A DNA stretch of 44,054 nt from contig JAFIEL010000009.1 of assembly GCA_020832585.1 (NCBI GenBank), positions 1 to 44,054 of the forward strand, given 5' to 3'. The DNA is from Natronohydrobacter sp. GTDB taxonomy: Bacteria > Pseudomonadota > Alphaproteobacteria > Rhodobacterales > Rhodobacteraceae. This document shows positions 8,422 through 16,136 of this stretch, one piece after another; positions within the stretch are counted from its first letter, which is position 1, and every line of letters starts with the position of its first letter. Position numbers and translations under genes: made by a program. The notes under the pieces are model-generated. The model saw only the letters and a program-made list of their open reading frames with translations, did not search any database and was not told the DNA's origin.

Positions 8422-9300
8422 TCACGCCGCCGCCAGCTTCGCGACGGTCTGGCCGGCCCAGCCCTCGCGCATCATCTGCGCCAGAGCCAGAACCCCCGGC
8501 GCGGCCTCGTTGCGGCGCAGATAGAGATTGATCTTCTGGCGGGTCAGTTCAGGCAGCGCGCCGCCATGGTCGATCTGTTCGGTGCTGGCCGGTTCGGTTC
8601 CCGCAAGCAGCGTATGCACAGCCATGTCACAGGTCACAGCCGCTTCCAGCGTGCGGTCGGATTCGCTCTCGACGGCCGCGACCCAAGCGATACCGGCACC
8701 GTCCAGCGCGCGGATCACGCCTTCGCGAAACGCGCAGTAGCGCCCGACGGCCAGCCGCAAGGGGCGTTCTTTCCAGCAGGAGCCGCCATGCGCGCCGATC
8801 CAGACCAGCGGGCGCTCGGCGATCGTCTCGGCCTCGGGCGGGCATTGATCTTCGGTTGTCAGGATCAGGTCGCATGTGCCCTTGAGAAACATCTCGCGCG
8901 CGTTGCGGGTATGGGTGGCCTGAAGCTGCACTTTCATGCGCGGATAGGCCCGCTGATAGGCTTGCAGGATCGGCGGGATGATGGGCGTGACGATGTCATA
9001 GGGCACGGCGATGCGGATCTCGCCGGACAGATCGGCATCGGTCAGGCGGCCCACCACTTCATCATTCAGCGACAGCATCCGGCGCGCATAGGAGATAAGT
9101 TGCTCGCCCGCAGCGGTCGGCACCATCGCGCGGCCACGGCGCTCGAAAAGCGCAAGGCCAAGGCTGTCTTCCAGCCGTTTGATCTGCATCGACACCGCCG
9201 ATTGCGTCAGGTTCAGCACACTGGCGGCGCGGGTGACGCCGCCCTGATCCTGCACCGACAGAAGGGCGCGCAGGGCGGTCATGTCCAGATTGCGTTTCAT
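8422..9300 (-). CDS. LysR-family transcriptional regulator
   Basis: This is a DNA-binding regulator of about 292 residues from the ATG at 9300. An N-terminal helix-turn-helix (about residues 6-65: ALLSVQDQGGVTRAASVLNL, then SAVSMQIKRLE) is followed by a LysR substrate-binding domain that opens at GEIRIAVPYDIV. A second in-frame ATG at 9333 has no ribosome binding site. The gene is divergent from a DUF1127 micro-protein gene. LysR regulators paired this way usually control their divergent neighbour or a related target, but the effector is not evident. The C-terminus is ordinary and the protein appears complete. Confidence 0.9.
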   Translation of the reverse strand: MKRNLDMTALRALLSVQDQGGVTRAASVLNLTQSAVSMQIKRLEDSLGLALFERRGRAMVPTAAGEQLISYARRMLSLNDEVVGRLTDADLSGEIRIAVPYDIVTPIIPPILQAYQRAYPRMKVQLQATHTRNAREMFLKGTCDLILTTEDQCPPEAETIAERPLVWIGAHGGSCWKERPLRLAVGRYCAFREGVIRALDGAGIAWVAAVESESDRTLEAAVTCDMAVHTLLAGTEPASTEQIDHGGALPELTRQKINLYLRRNEAAPGVLALAQMMREGWAGQTVAKLAAA

Positions 9301-9437
9301 ATCACGAACCCTGATGGATGAGATCAAGAACATTCGTTTTCATTGTGCATGGCTTGGCGGTAAATATCAAGCATGAACATGCAAACTGCAGTTCACATCA
9401 CAAAGCCTGAAGATAGGCCAAAAGAAAGGACAGTCCC

Positions 9438-9647
9438 ATGCTGCGCGCAATTCATCTGCCTGTGCGGTCGGTTCTTCGCTGGAAGGGTCGTTTTTCCCTT
9501 GCGCGGTTCTTCGCGATGCGCCGCACGCGCGCGCGATTGTCGCTGCTTGATGATCACCTGCTCAGGGATATTGGCCTGACGCGCGAAGAGGCCGCGCGTG
9601 AAGCCGCGCGGTGCAGTTGGGATGCGCCGCGCCATTGGCTGGAGTGA
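9438..9647 (+). CDS. DUF1127 domain micro-protein
   Basis: This 69-residue basic protein carries the DUF1127 (YjiS-like) motif near its C-terminus: LLDDHLLRDIGLTREEAARE. The N-terminal half is rich in Arg. AGAAAGGA lies about 9 bases before the ATG. It diverges from a LysR regulator, with about 137 bases between the two starts holding candidate operator DNA. Some Rhodobacterales and rhizobial DUF1127 proteins bind RNA and affect sRNA turnover or phosphate and stress responses. Whether this one does is unknown. Confidence 0.88.
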   Translation: MLRAIHLPVRSVLRWKGRFSLARFFAMRRTRARLSLLDDHLLRDIGLTREEAAREAARCSWDAPRHWLE

Positions 9648-9667
9648 GCGGCGCGCGCATGCGCGCG

Positions 9668-10285
9668 TCAGGCGGCCTTTTCCATGCGCAGGAAGGTAAA
9701 CAGGCCAAGGCTGGTCAGCGGTTTTTCCTCGACCAGCTGCAGTTCATGCACGCCCAGCACGCGGGCTTTCGGGAAATTCGAATGCCAGCCCAGATAATCC
9801 GCAAACGGGGCGAATTTGCGCTCGAACCAGGCCAGCCAGCCCTCGTCGCGGGCGAAATGGTTGACGAGCAGGATTTGACCGCCGGGACGACAGACGCGTG
9901 CCATTTCCGCCATGACCTGTTCAGGGTCGGGCACGACCGAAATCAGATGCATCGCCACCACTGTGTCGAAACTGGCATCGGGGAAATCCAGCGCGCGGGC
10001 ATCCATCTGGCGCAATTCGGTGACATGGGTCAGGTTTTCTTCCGCCACCTTGGCGCGGGCGCGCTCGAGCATGTCTTCGGAAAAATCAATTCCGGTCACT
10101 TGCAGATCGCCCTTGTAATAGGGCAGCGCCAGCCCGGTGCCGACACCCACTTCGAGCACGCGCCCGCCGGTTTCATTGACGACCTTGGTCGCATGACGCC
10201 GCCCGGCATGGGTAATGCGCCCGAAAGTCATATCATAGACAGGCGCCCAGCGGCGATAGCTTGACGTAATGGCTTCTGGTTTCAC
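9668..10285 (-). CDS. pmtA: Phosphatidylethanolamine N-methyltransferase, Rhodobacter type
   Basis: This 205-residue SAM-dependent methyltransferase very closely resembles the Rhodobacter PmtA type, which methylates phosphatidylethanolamine three times to phosphatidylcholine at the inner membrane. The SAM-binding motif I is VLEVGVGTGLALP (about residues 43-55), followed by TGIDFSEDMLERAR and the MARVCRPGG turn. The start is a GTG at 10285 with an AAAGGGG site upstream; the N-terminus SSYRRWAPVYD is typical. A perfect 9-bp inverted repeat lies 36 bases upstream of the start and may regulate it. The gene is monocistronic, between a DUF1127 gene and erpA. Confidence 0.92.
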   Translation of the reverse strand: MKPEAITSSYRRWAPVYDMTFGRITHAGRRHATKVVNETGGRVLEVGVGTGLALPYYKGDLQVTGIDFSEDMLERARAKVAEENLTHVTELRQMDARALDFPDASFDTVVAMHLISVVPDPEQVMAEMARVCRPGGQILLVNHFARDEGWLAWFERKFAPFADYLGWHSNFPKARVLGVHELQLVEEKPLTSLGLFTFLRMEKAA

Positions 10286-10320
10286 GCGTGACCCCTTTAC
10301 TGTTTCCAGTGATGTGGGGC

Positions 10321-10343
10321 TTTATTGACTAATGGTCAATAAA
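10321..10343. promoter_or_regulatory. perfect inverted repeat upstream of pmtA, TetR-operator-like
   Basis: TTTATTGAC - TAATG - GTCAATAAA is a perfect 9-bp inverted repeat with a 5-base spacer, centred 47 bases upstream of the pmtA GTG. On the pmtA strand it contains TTGACC, a reasonable -35 element, so a bound protein would cover the promoter. The TTGAC/GTCAA half-sites and AT-rich flanks resemble operators of TetR-family regulators, including BetI-type choline regulators. That identity is inference. Confidence 0.55.
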
Positions 10344-10392
10344 AACTGCATCGCGGTTGGGGCAAAATTTCCGTGATGCCTGCACGGGCAGC

Positions 10393-10731
10393 TTACATCG
10401 AGAAAGAGATGCCGCAACCGCAACTGGATGAGGCATTGGGATTGTTGATCACGAAGCGCGCGCCGATCAGTTCTTCGGTGAAATCGATCACTGCATCTTG
10501 CAGGAAAGGCAGCGAGACCGGATCGATCAGCACTTGCTGGCCGGATTTTTCCAGCACCAGATCATCGGGCGCAGGCGCATCGAAACGGATATCGTATTGA
10601 AATCCTGAACAGCCGCCGCCGTTGACGGCCACCCGCAGGGCCTTGACCTCGCCAGTATCTTCGGCAATCTCGGCCAGACGGGCAAAGGCGCGGTCGCTTA
10701 CGCGCGGGGGCAGGGTCAGGGTCAGAGACAT
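10393..10731 (-). CDS. erpA: Iron-sulfur cluster insertion protein ErpA (A-type carrier)
   Basis: This 112-residue A-type Fe-S carrier hands [4Fe-4S] or [2Fe-2S] clusters to apo-enzymes in the cytoplasm. The three conserved cysteines are present: one in NGGGCSGFQY (mid-protein) and two in SSCGCGISF at the C-terminus. The ATG at 10731 is chosen from the domain boundary, and the much longer open frame upstream runs antisense through dgt. It diverges from dgt with about 80 bases between starts. This erpA-dgt pairing is common in alphaproteobacteria. Confidence 0.93.
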   Translation of the reverse strand: MSLTLTLPPRVSDRAFARLAEIAEDTGEVKALRVAVNGGGCSGFQYDIRFDAPAPDDLVLEKSGQQVLIDPVSLPFLQDAVIDFTEELIGARFVINNPNASSSCGCGISFSM

Positions 10732-10809
10732 GGTCTTGCGTCCAATTCTGATAACTTTGCTCGAGATATAGGCCGGAACGCGGCCATCGGCAAGATGACG
10801 GGAGAAATC

Positions 10810-12024
10810 ATGCTCAAACCATACGCCACGCGCCCCGAAGACTCGCGCGGGCGCGCGCATCGCGAGGCGATGAGCACGTTTCGCTCGCCCTTTCAGCGCG
10901 ACCGCGACCGGATCATCCATTCCTCGGCCTTTCGCCGCCTGAAACACAAGACACAGGTGTTCATCGAGCATGAGGGCGATTACTACCGCACGCGGCTGAC
11001 CCATTCGATCGAGGTGGCGCAGGTCGCGCGTACCCTGGCCGCCGCATTGGGGCTGAATACGGATCTGGCGGAAGCGATCGCACTGGCGCATGATCTGGGC
11101 CATCCGCCTTTCGGCCATACGGGCGAGGATGCGCTGTGTGATCTGATGGCGCCCTATGGCGGGTTTGACCATAATGCGCAGGCGCTGCGCATTGTCACCA
11201 AGCTGGAGCGGCATTACGCGGATTTCGACGGGCTGAACCTGACATGGGAGACGCTGGAAGGGATTGCCAAGCATAACGGTCCTGTCACGGATCGCGACGG
11301 CCATCCGCTGAAGGGGGATGCGGTTCCCTATGCGCTGGCCGAATGCAATGCGGGGTTCGATCTGGAACTGTCGGGCTATGCCAGCGCCGAGGCGCAGGTG
11401 GCGGCAATCGCTGATGACATTGCCTATAACCACCATGATCTGCATGACGGGTTGCGCTCGGGGTTGTTTACGGAAGCCGATCTGATGGAATTGCCGATCA
11501 CGGGACCGGCCTTTGCCGAAGTGGACCGGCTCTATCCGGGGTTGGAGCCGATGCGGCGCAGGCATGAGGCTTTGCGGCGGGTGTTCGGGGTGATGGTCGA
11601 GGATGTGCTTCTGGTCGCGGGCACGCGGCTGGGGCCTGCGGAACTGACCCATGCGCAGGATATTCGCGATCTGCGGTTGAAGATCATCCGGTTTTCAGAT
11701 CGGCTGTTTCGGGAATTGAAGGTGATCCGGCAGTTTCTGTTCACGCACATGTATCGCGCGCCCTCTGTGGTGGCGATGCGCGCGCAGGTGACGGGCATGG
11801 TGCGGGCGTTGTTTCCGCTGTTTCTGGCGCGGCCGGACTTGTTGCCGGGGGAATGGCGGCGCGATGTGGAACTGGCGCGGTCCGAGACGGAATTGGCGCG
11901 GATCGTGGCGGATTATGTATCGGGGATGACGGATCGCTTTGCGATACAGGAACATGCGCGGCTGGTGCTGGGGGAAGGGGGGCGACCCTTGGACCCCATC
12001 GAGGGGTCCGCGGGCCGGCGCTAA
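10810..12024 (+). CDS. dgt: Deoxyguanosinetriphosphate triphosphohydrolase-like protein
   Basis: This 404-residue HD-domain phosphohydrolase cleaves dNTPs (dGTP in the namesake) to deoxynucleoside plus triphosphate. The ATG at 10810 follows GGAGA by 5 bases. Visible motifs are SSAFRRLKHKTQVF, the first His in TRLTHSIEVAQ, the HD pair in IALAHDLGHPPFGHTGE and the second Asp region IADDIAYNHHD. The length fits the alphaproteobacterial type-2 group. It is cytoplasmic and affects dNTP pools. A hairpin and a gene-end repeat lie in the 420-base region downstream. Confidence 0.94.
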   Translation: MLKPYATRPEDSRGRAHREAMSTFRSPFQRDRDRIIHSSAFRRLKHKTQVFIEHEGDYYRTRLTHSIEVAQVARTLAAALGLNTDLAEAIALAHDLGHPPFGHTGEDALCDLMAPYGGFDHNAQALRIVTKLERHYADFDGLNLTWETLEGIAKHNGPVTDRDGHPLKGDAVPYALAECNAGFDLELSGYASAEAQVAAIADDIAYNHHDLHDGLRSGLFTEADLMELPITGPAFAEVDRLYPGLEPMRRRHEALRRVFGVMVEDVLLVAGTRLGPAELTHAQDIRDLRLKIIRFSDRLFRELKVIRQFLFTHMYRAPSVVAMRAQVTGMVRALFPLFLARPDLLPGEWRRDVELARSETELARIVADYVSGMTDRFAIQEHARLVLGEGGRPLDPIEGSAGRR

Positions 12025-12069
12025 AGCGCGGCGCCATGCGCAGAGGGTGTGCAGGGGCTGATGGGGTAT

Positions 12070-12084
12070 GGGGGCTTTGCCCCC
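12070..12084. terminator. hairpin downstream of dgt
   Basis: GGGGGC-TTT-GCCCCC forms a short, very GC-rich hairpin 46 bases after the dgt stop. It lacks a T-run, so it may be a 3'-end stabiliser or a factor-dependent stop rather than a classical terminator. It is followed within 45 bases by the family-1 gene-end repeat. Confidence 0.4.
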
Positions 12085-12128
12085 GTCGCCAGACGCGGTG
12101 TTCCCGCACGCACAGTCGTCAGGGGCGA

Positions 12129-12158
12129 CTCCCCCAGGATATTTGGGCAAGACTGAAA
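12129..12158 (+). repeat. gene-end repeat, family 1 (copy 1)
   Basis: CTCCCCCAGGATATTTGGGC followed by AAGACTGAAA matches the pattern CTCC...GGAGTATTT-TGGCAAGATGAAA seen at 26835-26866 and, on the minus strand, at 42154-42176. It is in sense orientation downstream of dgt and is the most diverged of the three copies. Confidence 0.5.
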
Positions 12159-12170
12159 GAGCCTGTCGGG

Positions 12171-12311
12171 ATGTCCGGCGCGAAAGAGAGTGCGCGCAGG
12201 GACGAAAAGCCGGTTCGGGTGCGGGTGCCTGGCCATGCCGATGCCTTGGCGCTGCTGCGCTGGATCGACCGGATGACAGGGGCCACAAGCGGGATCGTGT
12301 CGGGTTCGTGA
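12171..12311 (+). CDS. Possible 46-residue ORF, unrecognised
   Basis: An ATG-to-TGA frame in the dgt-CBS gap (12025-12447) encodes a 46-residue Arg- and Ala-rich peptide with the core VRVRVPGHADALALLRWIDRM. The composition is plausible for a helical micro-protein, but the ribosome binding site is weak (CGGG). I do not recognise the family. It could equally be non-coding. The rest of the gap holds the hairpin, the repeat and the CBS gene's leader. Confidence 0.25.
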   Translation: MSGAKESARRDEKPVRVRVPGHADALALLRWIDRMTGATSGIVSGS

Positions 12312-12447
12312 GGGGATCATGTCGGGAACTGGCGCAGCAGCTTGCGGGATAAGCCTTTCATCTTATTGACCGGATTTCACTTGACAGGGCAGGGTGCCGT
12401 GTCTGACCCTTGGGCTGGGCACATTCGGTCAGAGGAGGGCGGTTCCG

Positions 12448-12882
12448 ATGCTAGTCAGTCAGATCATTCGCAACAAGGCGCAGCAGGGTGTCGTCACATT
12501 GCAGCCCGGAGTGACATTGAGCGAGGCTGCGAAACTCTTGTCTGAGAAGCGGATCGGGGCTGTGGTGGTTTCGGTCGATGGCGAGAAGGTCGCGGGGATC
12601 CTGTCGGAGCGTGATGTCGTGCGCGTGATCGGGCAGCGGGGCGCGGCGGCGCTGTCGGATACAGTGGATACCGTGATGACGCGCAATGTCTTTGGCTGCG
12701 GCCCCGATGACAATGCCGATCTGGTCTTGCAGACCATGACGCAGAAGCGCTTTCGCCATCTGCCGGTCATGGAAGCGGGCAAGATGATCGCGCTGATCTC
12801 GATCGGGGATGTGGTGGCGGCGCGTCTGGCGGAGCTGGAACTGGAGAAAGACGCGCTGACCGGCATGATCATGGGCTATTGA
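12448..12882 (+). CDS. Two-CBS-domain protein
   Basis: This 144-residue cytoplasmic protein consists of a CBS pair (about residues 7-62 and 76-133). Typical strands are RIGAVVVSVDGEKVAGILSE, RDVVRVI and FRHLPVMEAGKMIALISIGDVV. CBS pairs bind adenine nucleotides and act as energy or redox sensors; the partner is unknown. AGGAGGG stands 8 bases before the ATG at 12448. It lies just upstream of coaD in the same direction (73-base gap), but coaD has its own ribosome binding site. Confidence 0.9.
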   Translation: MLVSQIIRNKAQQGVVTLQPGVTLSEAAKLLSEKRIGAVVVSVDGEKVAGILSERDVVRVIGQRGAAALSDTVDTVMTRNVFGCGPDDNADLVLQTMTQKRFRHLPVMEAGKMIALISIGDVVAARLAELELEKDALTGMIMGY

Positions 12883-12955
12883 GCGCGCAACCAGTCTTGC
12901 AACTTGCGTCGCAATATTGTTGCGTCACCCCCGAGGGACACGAGAAGGGGATAGT

Positions 12956-13456
12956 ATGCGCATCGGTCTGTATCCGGGGACATTCGATCCGCTGACGCTG
13001 GGGCATCGCGATATCATCACACGCGCGGCGCAACTGGTGGATCGGCTGGTGATCGGGGTTGCGATCAATCGCGACAAGGGGCCGCTCTTCACGCTGGAAG
13101 AGCGGGTCGCAATGATCGAGGAAGAGGTCGCCGATCTGCGCGTGCGCACAGGCGTCGAGATCGTGGCGCATCCGTTCGAGAACCTGCTGATCGACTGCGC
13201 GCGCGATGTGGGCGCGAAGGTCATCATTCGCGGGCTGCGCGCGGTGACGGATTTCGAATACGAGTTCCAGATGGTCGGCATGAACCGGGCGCTGGACGAT
13301 TCGATTGAAACGGTTTTCCTGATGGCGGAGGTCCGCCATCAGGCGATTGCGTCGAAGCTGGTCAAGGAAATCGCGCGGCTGGGTGGCGATGTGTCGAAAT
13401 TCGTCTCGCCCGCGATCCGGGATGCACTGGTCGCGAAGCTGGCTCAGCGCCCGTAG
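12956..13456 (+). CDS. coaD: Phosphopantetheine adenylyltransferase
   Basis: This 166-residue enzyme catalyses the fourth step of coenzyme A synthesis (4'-phosphopantetheine plus ATP to dephospho-CoA). The nucleotidyltransferase motif GTFDPLTLGH is at residues 8-17, followed by VIIRGLRAVTDFEYEFQM and the C-terminal KEIARLGGDVSKFVSP loop. GAAGGGG precedes the ATG. Its last 13 bases overlap the end of a convergent small ORF. Confidence 0.96.
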   Translation: MRIGLYPGTFDPLTLGHRDIITRAAQLVDRLVIGVAINRDKGPLFTLEERVAMIEEEVADLRVRTGVEIVAHPFENLLIDCARDVGAKVIIRGLRAVTDFEYEFQMVGMNRALDDSIETVFLMAEVRHQAIASKLVKEIARLGGDVSKFVSPAIRDALVAKLAQRP

Positions 13457-13608
13457 ACGGCTTTTTCGGCGATCCGGGCCGCGTCGGGTTTGTAGATGTC
13501 CAGATCGATGGCCACATCAAGCGGCATGGCTTCAAGCTCTGCCTTGGTACGCAGATAGGCGGCGCGCTGGCGCAACCGGGTCTGGATCGTGCTCAGAATG
13601 GTGCTCAT
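13444..13608 (-). CDS. DUF1127-like micro-protein
   Basis: This 54-residue protein starts at the ATG at 13608, behind an AAGGG site. Its N-terminal half is a basic helix (TRLRQRAAYLRTKAELEAMP). The C-terminal part (DIYKPDAARIAEKAVYGR) resembles the end of the longer DUF1127-type proteins of Rhodobacterales, in which an IAREAAYG-like tail is usual. It overlaps the 3' end of coaD by 13 bases in convergent orientation. The role is unknown, with RNA binding possible by analogy. The 280-base gap to the next gene (13609-13888) shows no other clear feature. Confidence 0.7.
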   Translation of the reverse strand: MSTILSTIQTRLRQRAAYLRTKAELEAMPLDVAIDLDIYKPDAARIAEKAVYGR

Positions 13609-13888
13609 GGGGTTGCCCTTTCGTGTTATCTTGCTCGTTCCTGCAAAGATGGGCATGCTGCAGCGCAGCACAAGATGGGCGGGCGCAGAGCCGCGTTGCA
13701 GAAAATGCAGGGCTGATCGAGGTGCAACTGCGGAAGATGCACCATGATCACGCAGATCTTGTCCGGTATCGGCAAGGGATGGAAGCGCGGTTCACGGGTG
13801 GGGCGCTGGCCTGCGGGCGCTTGACTTGAGGACATCTGTGGCGTTCTTGTGAGAGCGCTAACGGTTCAGCATGAGAGAGGAACAGAGG

Positions 13889-14539
13889 ATGTCCGGCTAC
13901 GCGTTGCGCGAGGCGCATGTGGTTTCATCGGAAGCGGCGCTGCGGGATCTGTTCCCGCCGGTGCATGATCTGGCGCAGCGCAAATCCCTGACCCGGCTTG
14001 AGCGCCATTCGCGCAGCTTCATCGAACGCGCGCCGTTTCTGTGTCTGGGCACGCAGGCTGAAGATGGTACGGCGGATGTCAGCCCGAGGGGTGACAGCCC
14101 CGGCTTCGTGCATGTGCTGGATGACCAGACATTGCTGATACCGGATCGTCCGGGCAATAACCGGCTGGACAGCCTGTCGAATATCATCGGCAATCCGTCG
14201 GTCGGGCTGCTGTTCCTTATTCCCGGCATTGACGAGACGATGCGCGTGAATGGCACGGCACGGCTGACCTGCGACCCGGACTTGCTGGCGCTTTGTGCGG
14301 TCGAGGGGCGTTTGCCGCGTGTGGCGATTGTGGTCGATATTGCAGAGGTCTTTATCCATTGCGCCAAGGCATTCCGGCGCTCTGGTCTATGGGACCCGGA
14401 GCAGTTTCAGGATCGCCGTTCGATGCCCTCGCTGCCGCAGATCATTCATGAGCAGACATCGGGGATCGCGGTCGATCCGCAAGAGATGGCGCAGGCCGAG
14501 GCCGATCTGGAAGTGGCCTATGCGAAGTCGATGTATTGA
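13889..14539 (+). CDS. PPOX-class FMN-binding flavoprotein (MSMEG_1061-like)
   Basis: This 216-residue protein belongs to the pyridoxamine-5'-phosphate-oxidase split-barrel fold. The FMN-binding barrel strands include FLCLGTQAEDGTADVSPRGD, LLIPDRPGNNRLDSLSNI and VGLLFLIPG. The in-frame ATG at 13871 is possible, but AGAGAGGA sits properly before 13889. These proteins are probably flavin-dependent reductases or oxidases of small molecules; the substrate is unknown. It converges with the PQQ dehydrogenase gene. Confidence 0.88.
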   Translation: MSGYALREAHVVSSEAALRDLFPPVHDLAQRKSLTRLERHSRSFIERAPFLCLGTQAEDGTADVSPRGDSPGFVHVLDDQTLLIPDRPGNNRLDSLSNIIGNPSVGLLFLIPGIDETMRVNGTARLTCDPDLLALCAVEGRLPRVAIVVDIAEVFIHCAKAFRRSGLWDPEQFQDRRSMPSLPQIIHEQTSGIAVDPQEMAQAEADLEVAYAKSMY

Positions 14540-14614
14540 GCGTCTGCCCGCCCGACGCGAAGGCTGTTTGAAACCGCATCCGGGGCGCGAAGGACACGCG
14601 GCGCATGCGAGAGG

Positions 14615-14642
14615 TCTGCCCCGCATCGGAATGCGGGGCAGA
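14615..14642. terminator. strong hairpin between convergent genes
   Basis: TCTGCCCCGCAT-CGGA-ATGCGGGGCAGA is a perfect 12-bp stem with a tetraloop, placed between the convergent PPOX and PQQ-dehydrogenase genes. There is no T-run on either side. It probably ends or protects both transcripts. Confidence 0.6.
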
Positions 14643-14650
14643 GGCTTGCA

Positions 14651-15934
14651 TCAGTTCGGCGTCACGCGGAAGATGTCGCCTTCGTCAATGGCGGCATAAA
14701 GCGCGCCATCAGGCCCCTGCACCAGCGAGCGGAAGCGGCCCGACCCCATTGGCAGCGGCATCTCGATGACGGAATGGACCGAGAGGCCATCATCGGTCAG
14801 ATCCACAAGGTCGATGCGCTGGCCGACAGGCGTTCCGCCAAAGCCGATCCCCATGATGCCCACGGCCATGCGGCCATTCCACTCGCCCCAATGCTCGCCG
14901 GTCAGGAACACGGCCGAGGATGAGCCTTGCGACAGGCCGTTATTCGTCCACGCAGGCGGCATGGCGTCAGGATAGGTGGCGAAATCGGTCATCGGCATGA
15001 AGGCCGCGCGTTCTTCGGGGTTCATGCCTTCCATCTGGTTGGGGGAATAACCGCAGTAATTGTCCGGGCAGTCCTCGCGTCCGGCCATGTTCGGGCGCGG
15101 ATCCCAGCCGCCATTGCCGCCGGGCACAAGGGCTGTGATCTCGTCCGAGTGCCATGGCCCGTGTTCGGCGATGATCGGGCGATTGTCGCCGGGGCGGAAA
15201 GCGATGCCCTGCACGTTGCGGAAGCCGTAGCCATAGATGCGCGCGTCGAAGCCATCAGGGGCGCCATTATCGGGCGCGGCATTGCCATCGGTGTCGATTC
15301 GCAGCACCTTGCCGCCCAGAAGTGTCGGCGATTGCGGGACTTCGCCGTTATGGGTATCGCCTGTGGTGACATATAGGAACCCGTCGCCCGGATTGAAGCG
15401 GATCCGGCCCCCGTTATGCGCGCCGGGACCACCGAAGGGATGGTCGCTGGCCTGTGGCTTGTATGGGATCGAATCGACAATGTCGGTGCGGTCCGAGACA
15501 GCGGTCAGGTCGTCATTGACAACAAGGCGCATGACCCGGTTGCTCCCCGGCGCGGTCATGCTGGAGGTGGAATAGACATAGATGCGGCGATTGTTGTCGA
15601 AATCGGGATCGATCGCGACGCCCATCATGCCGGCCTGACCTTCGCAGAACAGGTCATCGGCTGTTGAGGCGTAGCCATCGCTCCCGGTCATGCCCAGAAG
15701 CGCATTCACATCGCCCGATGGCATTCGGACGGACAGGCCGAGGCATTTTTCAGTGTAGAACATGGTGCCATCAGGCAGAAAGGCCATGTCCCACGGATTG
15801 TCGAGATCGGACAGGACTGTTTCGGCTGACAGATCGGGTGCGCCTGCAGCGAGGGCGATGCCGGATGTCAGCGCGAGGGCGGTGGCGGATACGGCAAGAC
15901 AGGATGCCGATAGCGTGCTCAGTCGACGTTTCAT
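14651..15934 (-). CDS. PQQ-dependent sugar dehydrogenase, periplasmic
   Basis: This secreted beta-propeller dehydrogenase of about 427 residues belongs to the soluble glucose/aldose-dehydrogenase-like family. The ATG at 15934 is preferred to earlier starts because GGGAGGAG precedes it and it begins a signal peptide (residues 1-30, ending ALAAGAP). Family features are DNPWDMAFLPDG at the start of the propeller, GGPGAHNGGRIRFNP with the likely catalytic His, GYGFRNVQGIAF and a C-terminal FRSLVQGPDGALY blade. It probably oxidises a sugar with PQQ and passes electrons to the cytochrome c encoded just upstream. The gap upstream (15935-16136) holds a hairpin and an AT-rich tract that may contain a promoter. 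Confidence 0.88.
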   Translation of the reverse strand: MKRRLSTLSASCLAVSATALALTSGIALAAGAPDLSAETVLSDLDNPWDMAFLPDGTMFYTEKCLGLSVRMPSGDVNALLGMTGSDGYASTADDLFCEGQAGMMGVAIDPDFDNNRRIYVYSTSSMTAPGSNRVMRLVVNDDLTAVSDRTDIVDSIPYKPQASDHPFGGPGAHNGGRIRFNPGDGFLYVTTGDTHNGEVPQSPTLLGGKVLRIDTDGNAAPDNGAPDGFDARIYGYGFRNVQGIAFRPGDNRPIIAEHGPWHSDEITALVPGGNGGWDPRPNMAGREDCPDNYCGYSPNQMEGMNPEERAAFMPMTDFATYPDAMPPAWTNNGLSQGSSSAVFLTGEHWGEWNGRMAVGIMGIGFGGTPVGQRIDLVDLTDDGLSVHSVIEMPLPMGSGRFRSLVQGPDGALYAAIDEGDIFRVTPN

Positions 15935-16089
15935 GTGCTTAACTCCTCCCAGGGTTGAGTCGTCCACGCTCCCCCGTGGTCGACAGCGCTGAAGGTAAGC
16001 AATGAGTTTCCCTGACGTCAACTTTTTTAATTTGCATGTGAAATAAATTATCTTCCGCTCAGAGAACCTCTTCACGCCAGCTGCCTTTG

Positions 16090-16111
16090 GGCGCGCTCGG
16101 GGGAGCGCGCC
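16090..16111. terminator. hairpin between cytochrome and dehydrogenase genes
   Basis: GGCGCGCTC-GGGG-GAGCGCGCC forms a perfect 9-bp stem, 26 bases after the cytochrome c stop on the minus strand. It has no T-run. It may partly end the cytochrome transcript or set the stability ratio between the two mRNAs. Confidence 0.45.
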
Positions 16112-16136
16112 GCACCCTTGCGTTCAGGTGGCTGTT

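Noticed and set aside
9301-9345. GAAC repeats upstream of the LysR gene as an SOS box
   Set aside because: The spacing between the GAAC elements is 18 bases, not 7.
10393-11652. A 419-codon minus-strand frame spanning dgt and erpA
   Set aside because: Only the last 112 codons match a real family (ErpA). The upstream part is Arg/His-rich antisense of dgt, a typical shadow in GC-rich DNA.
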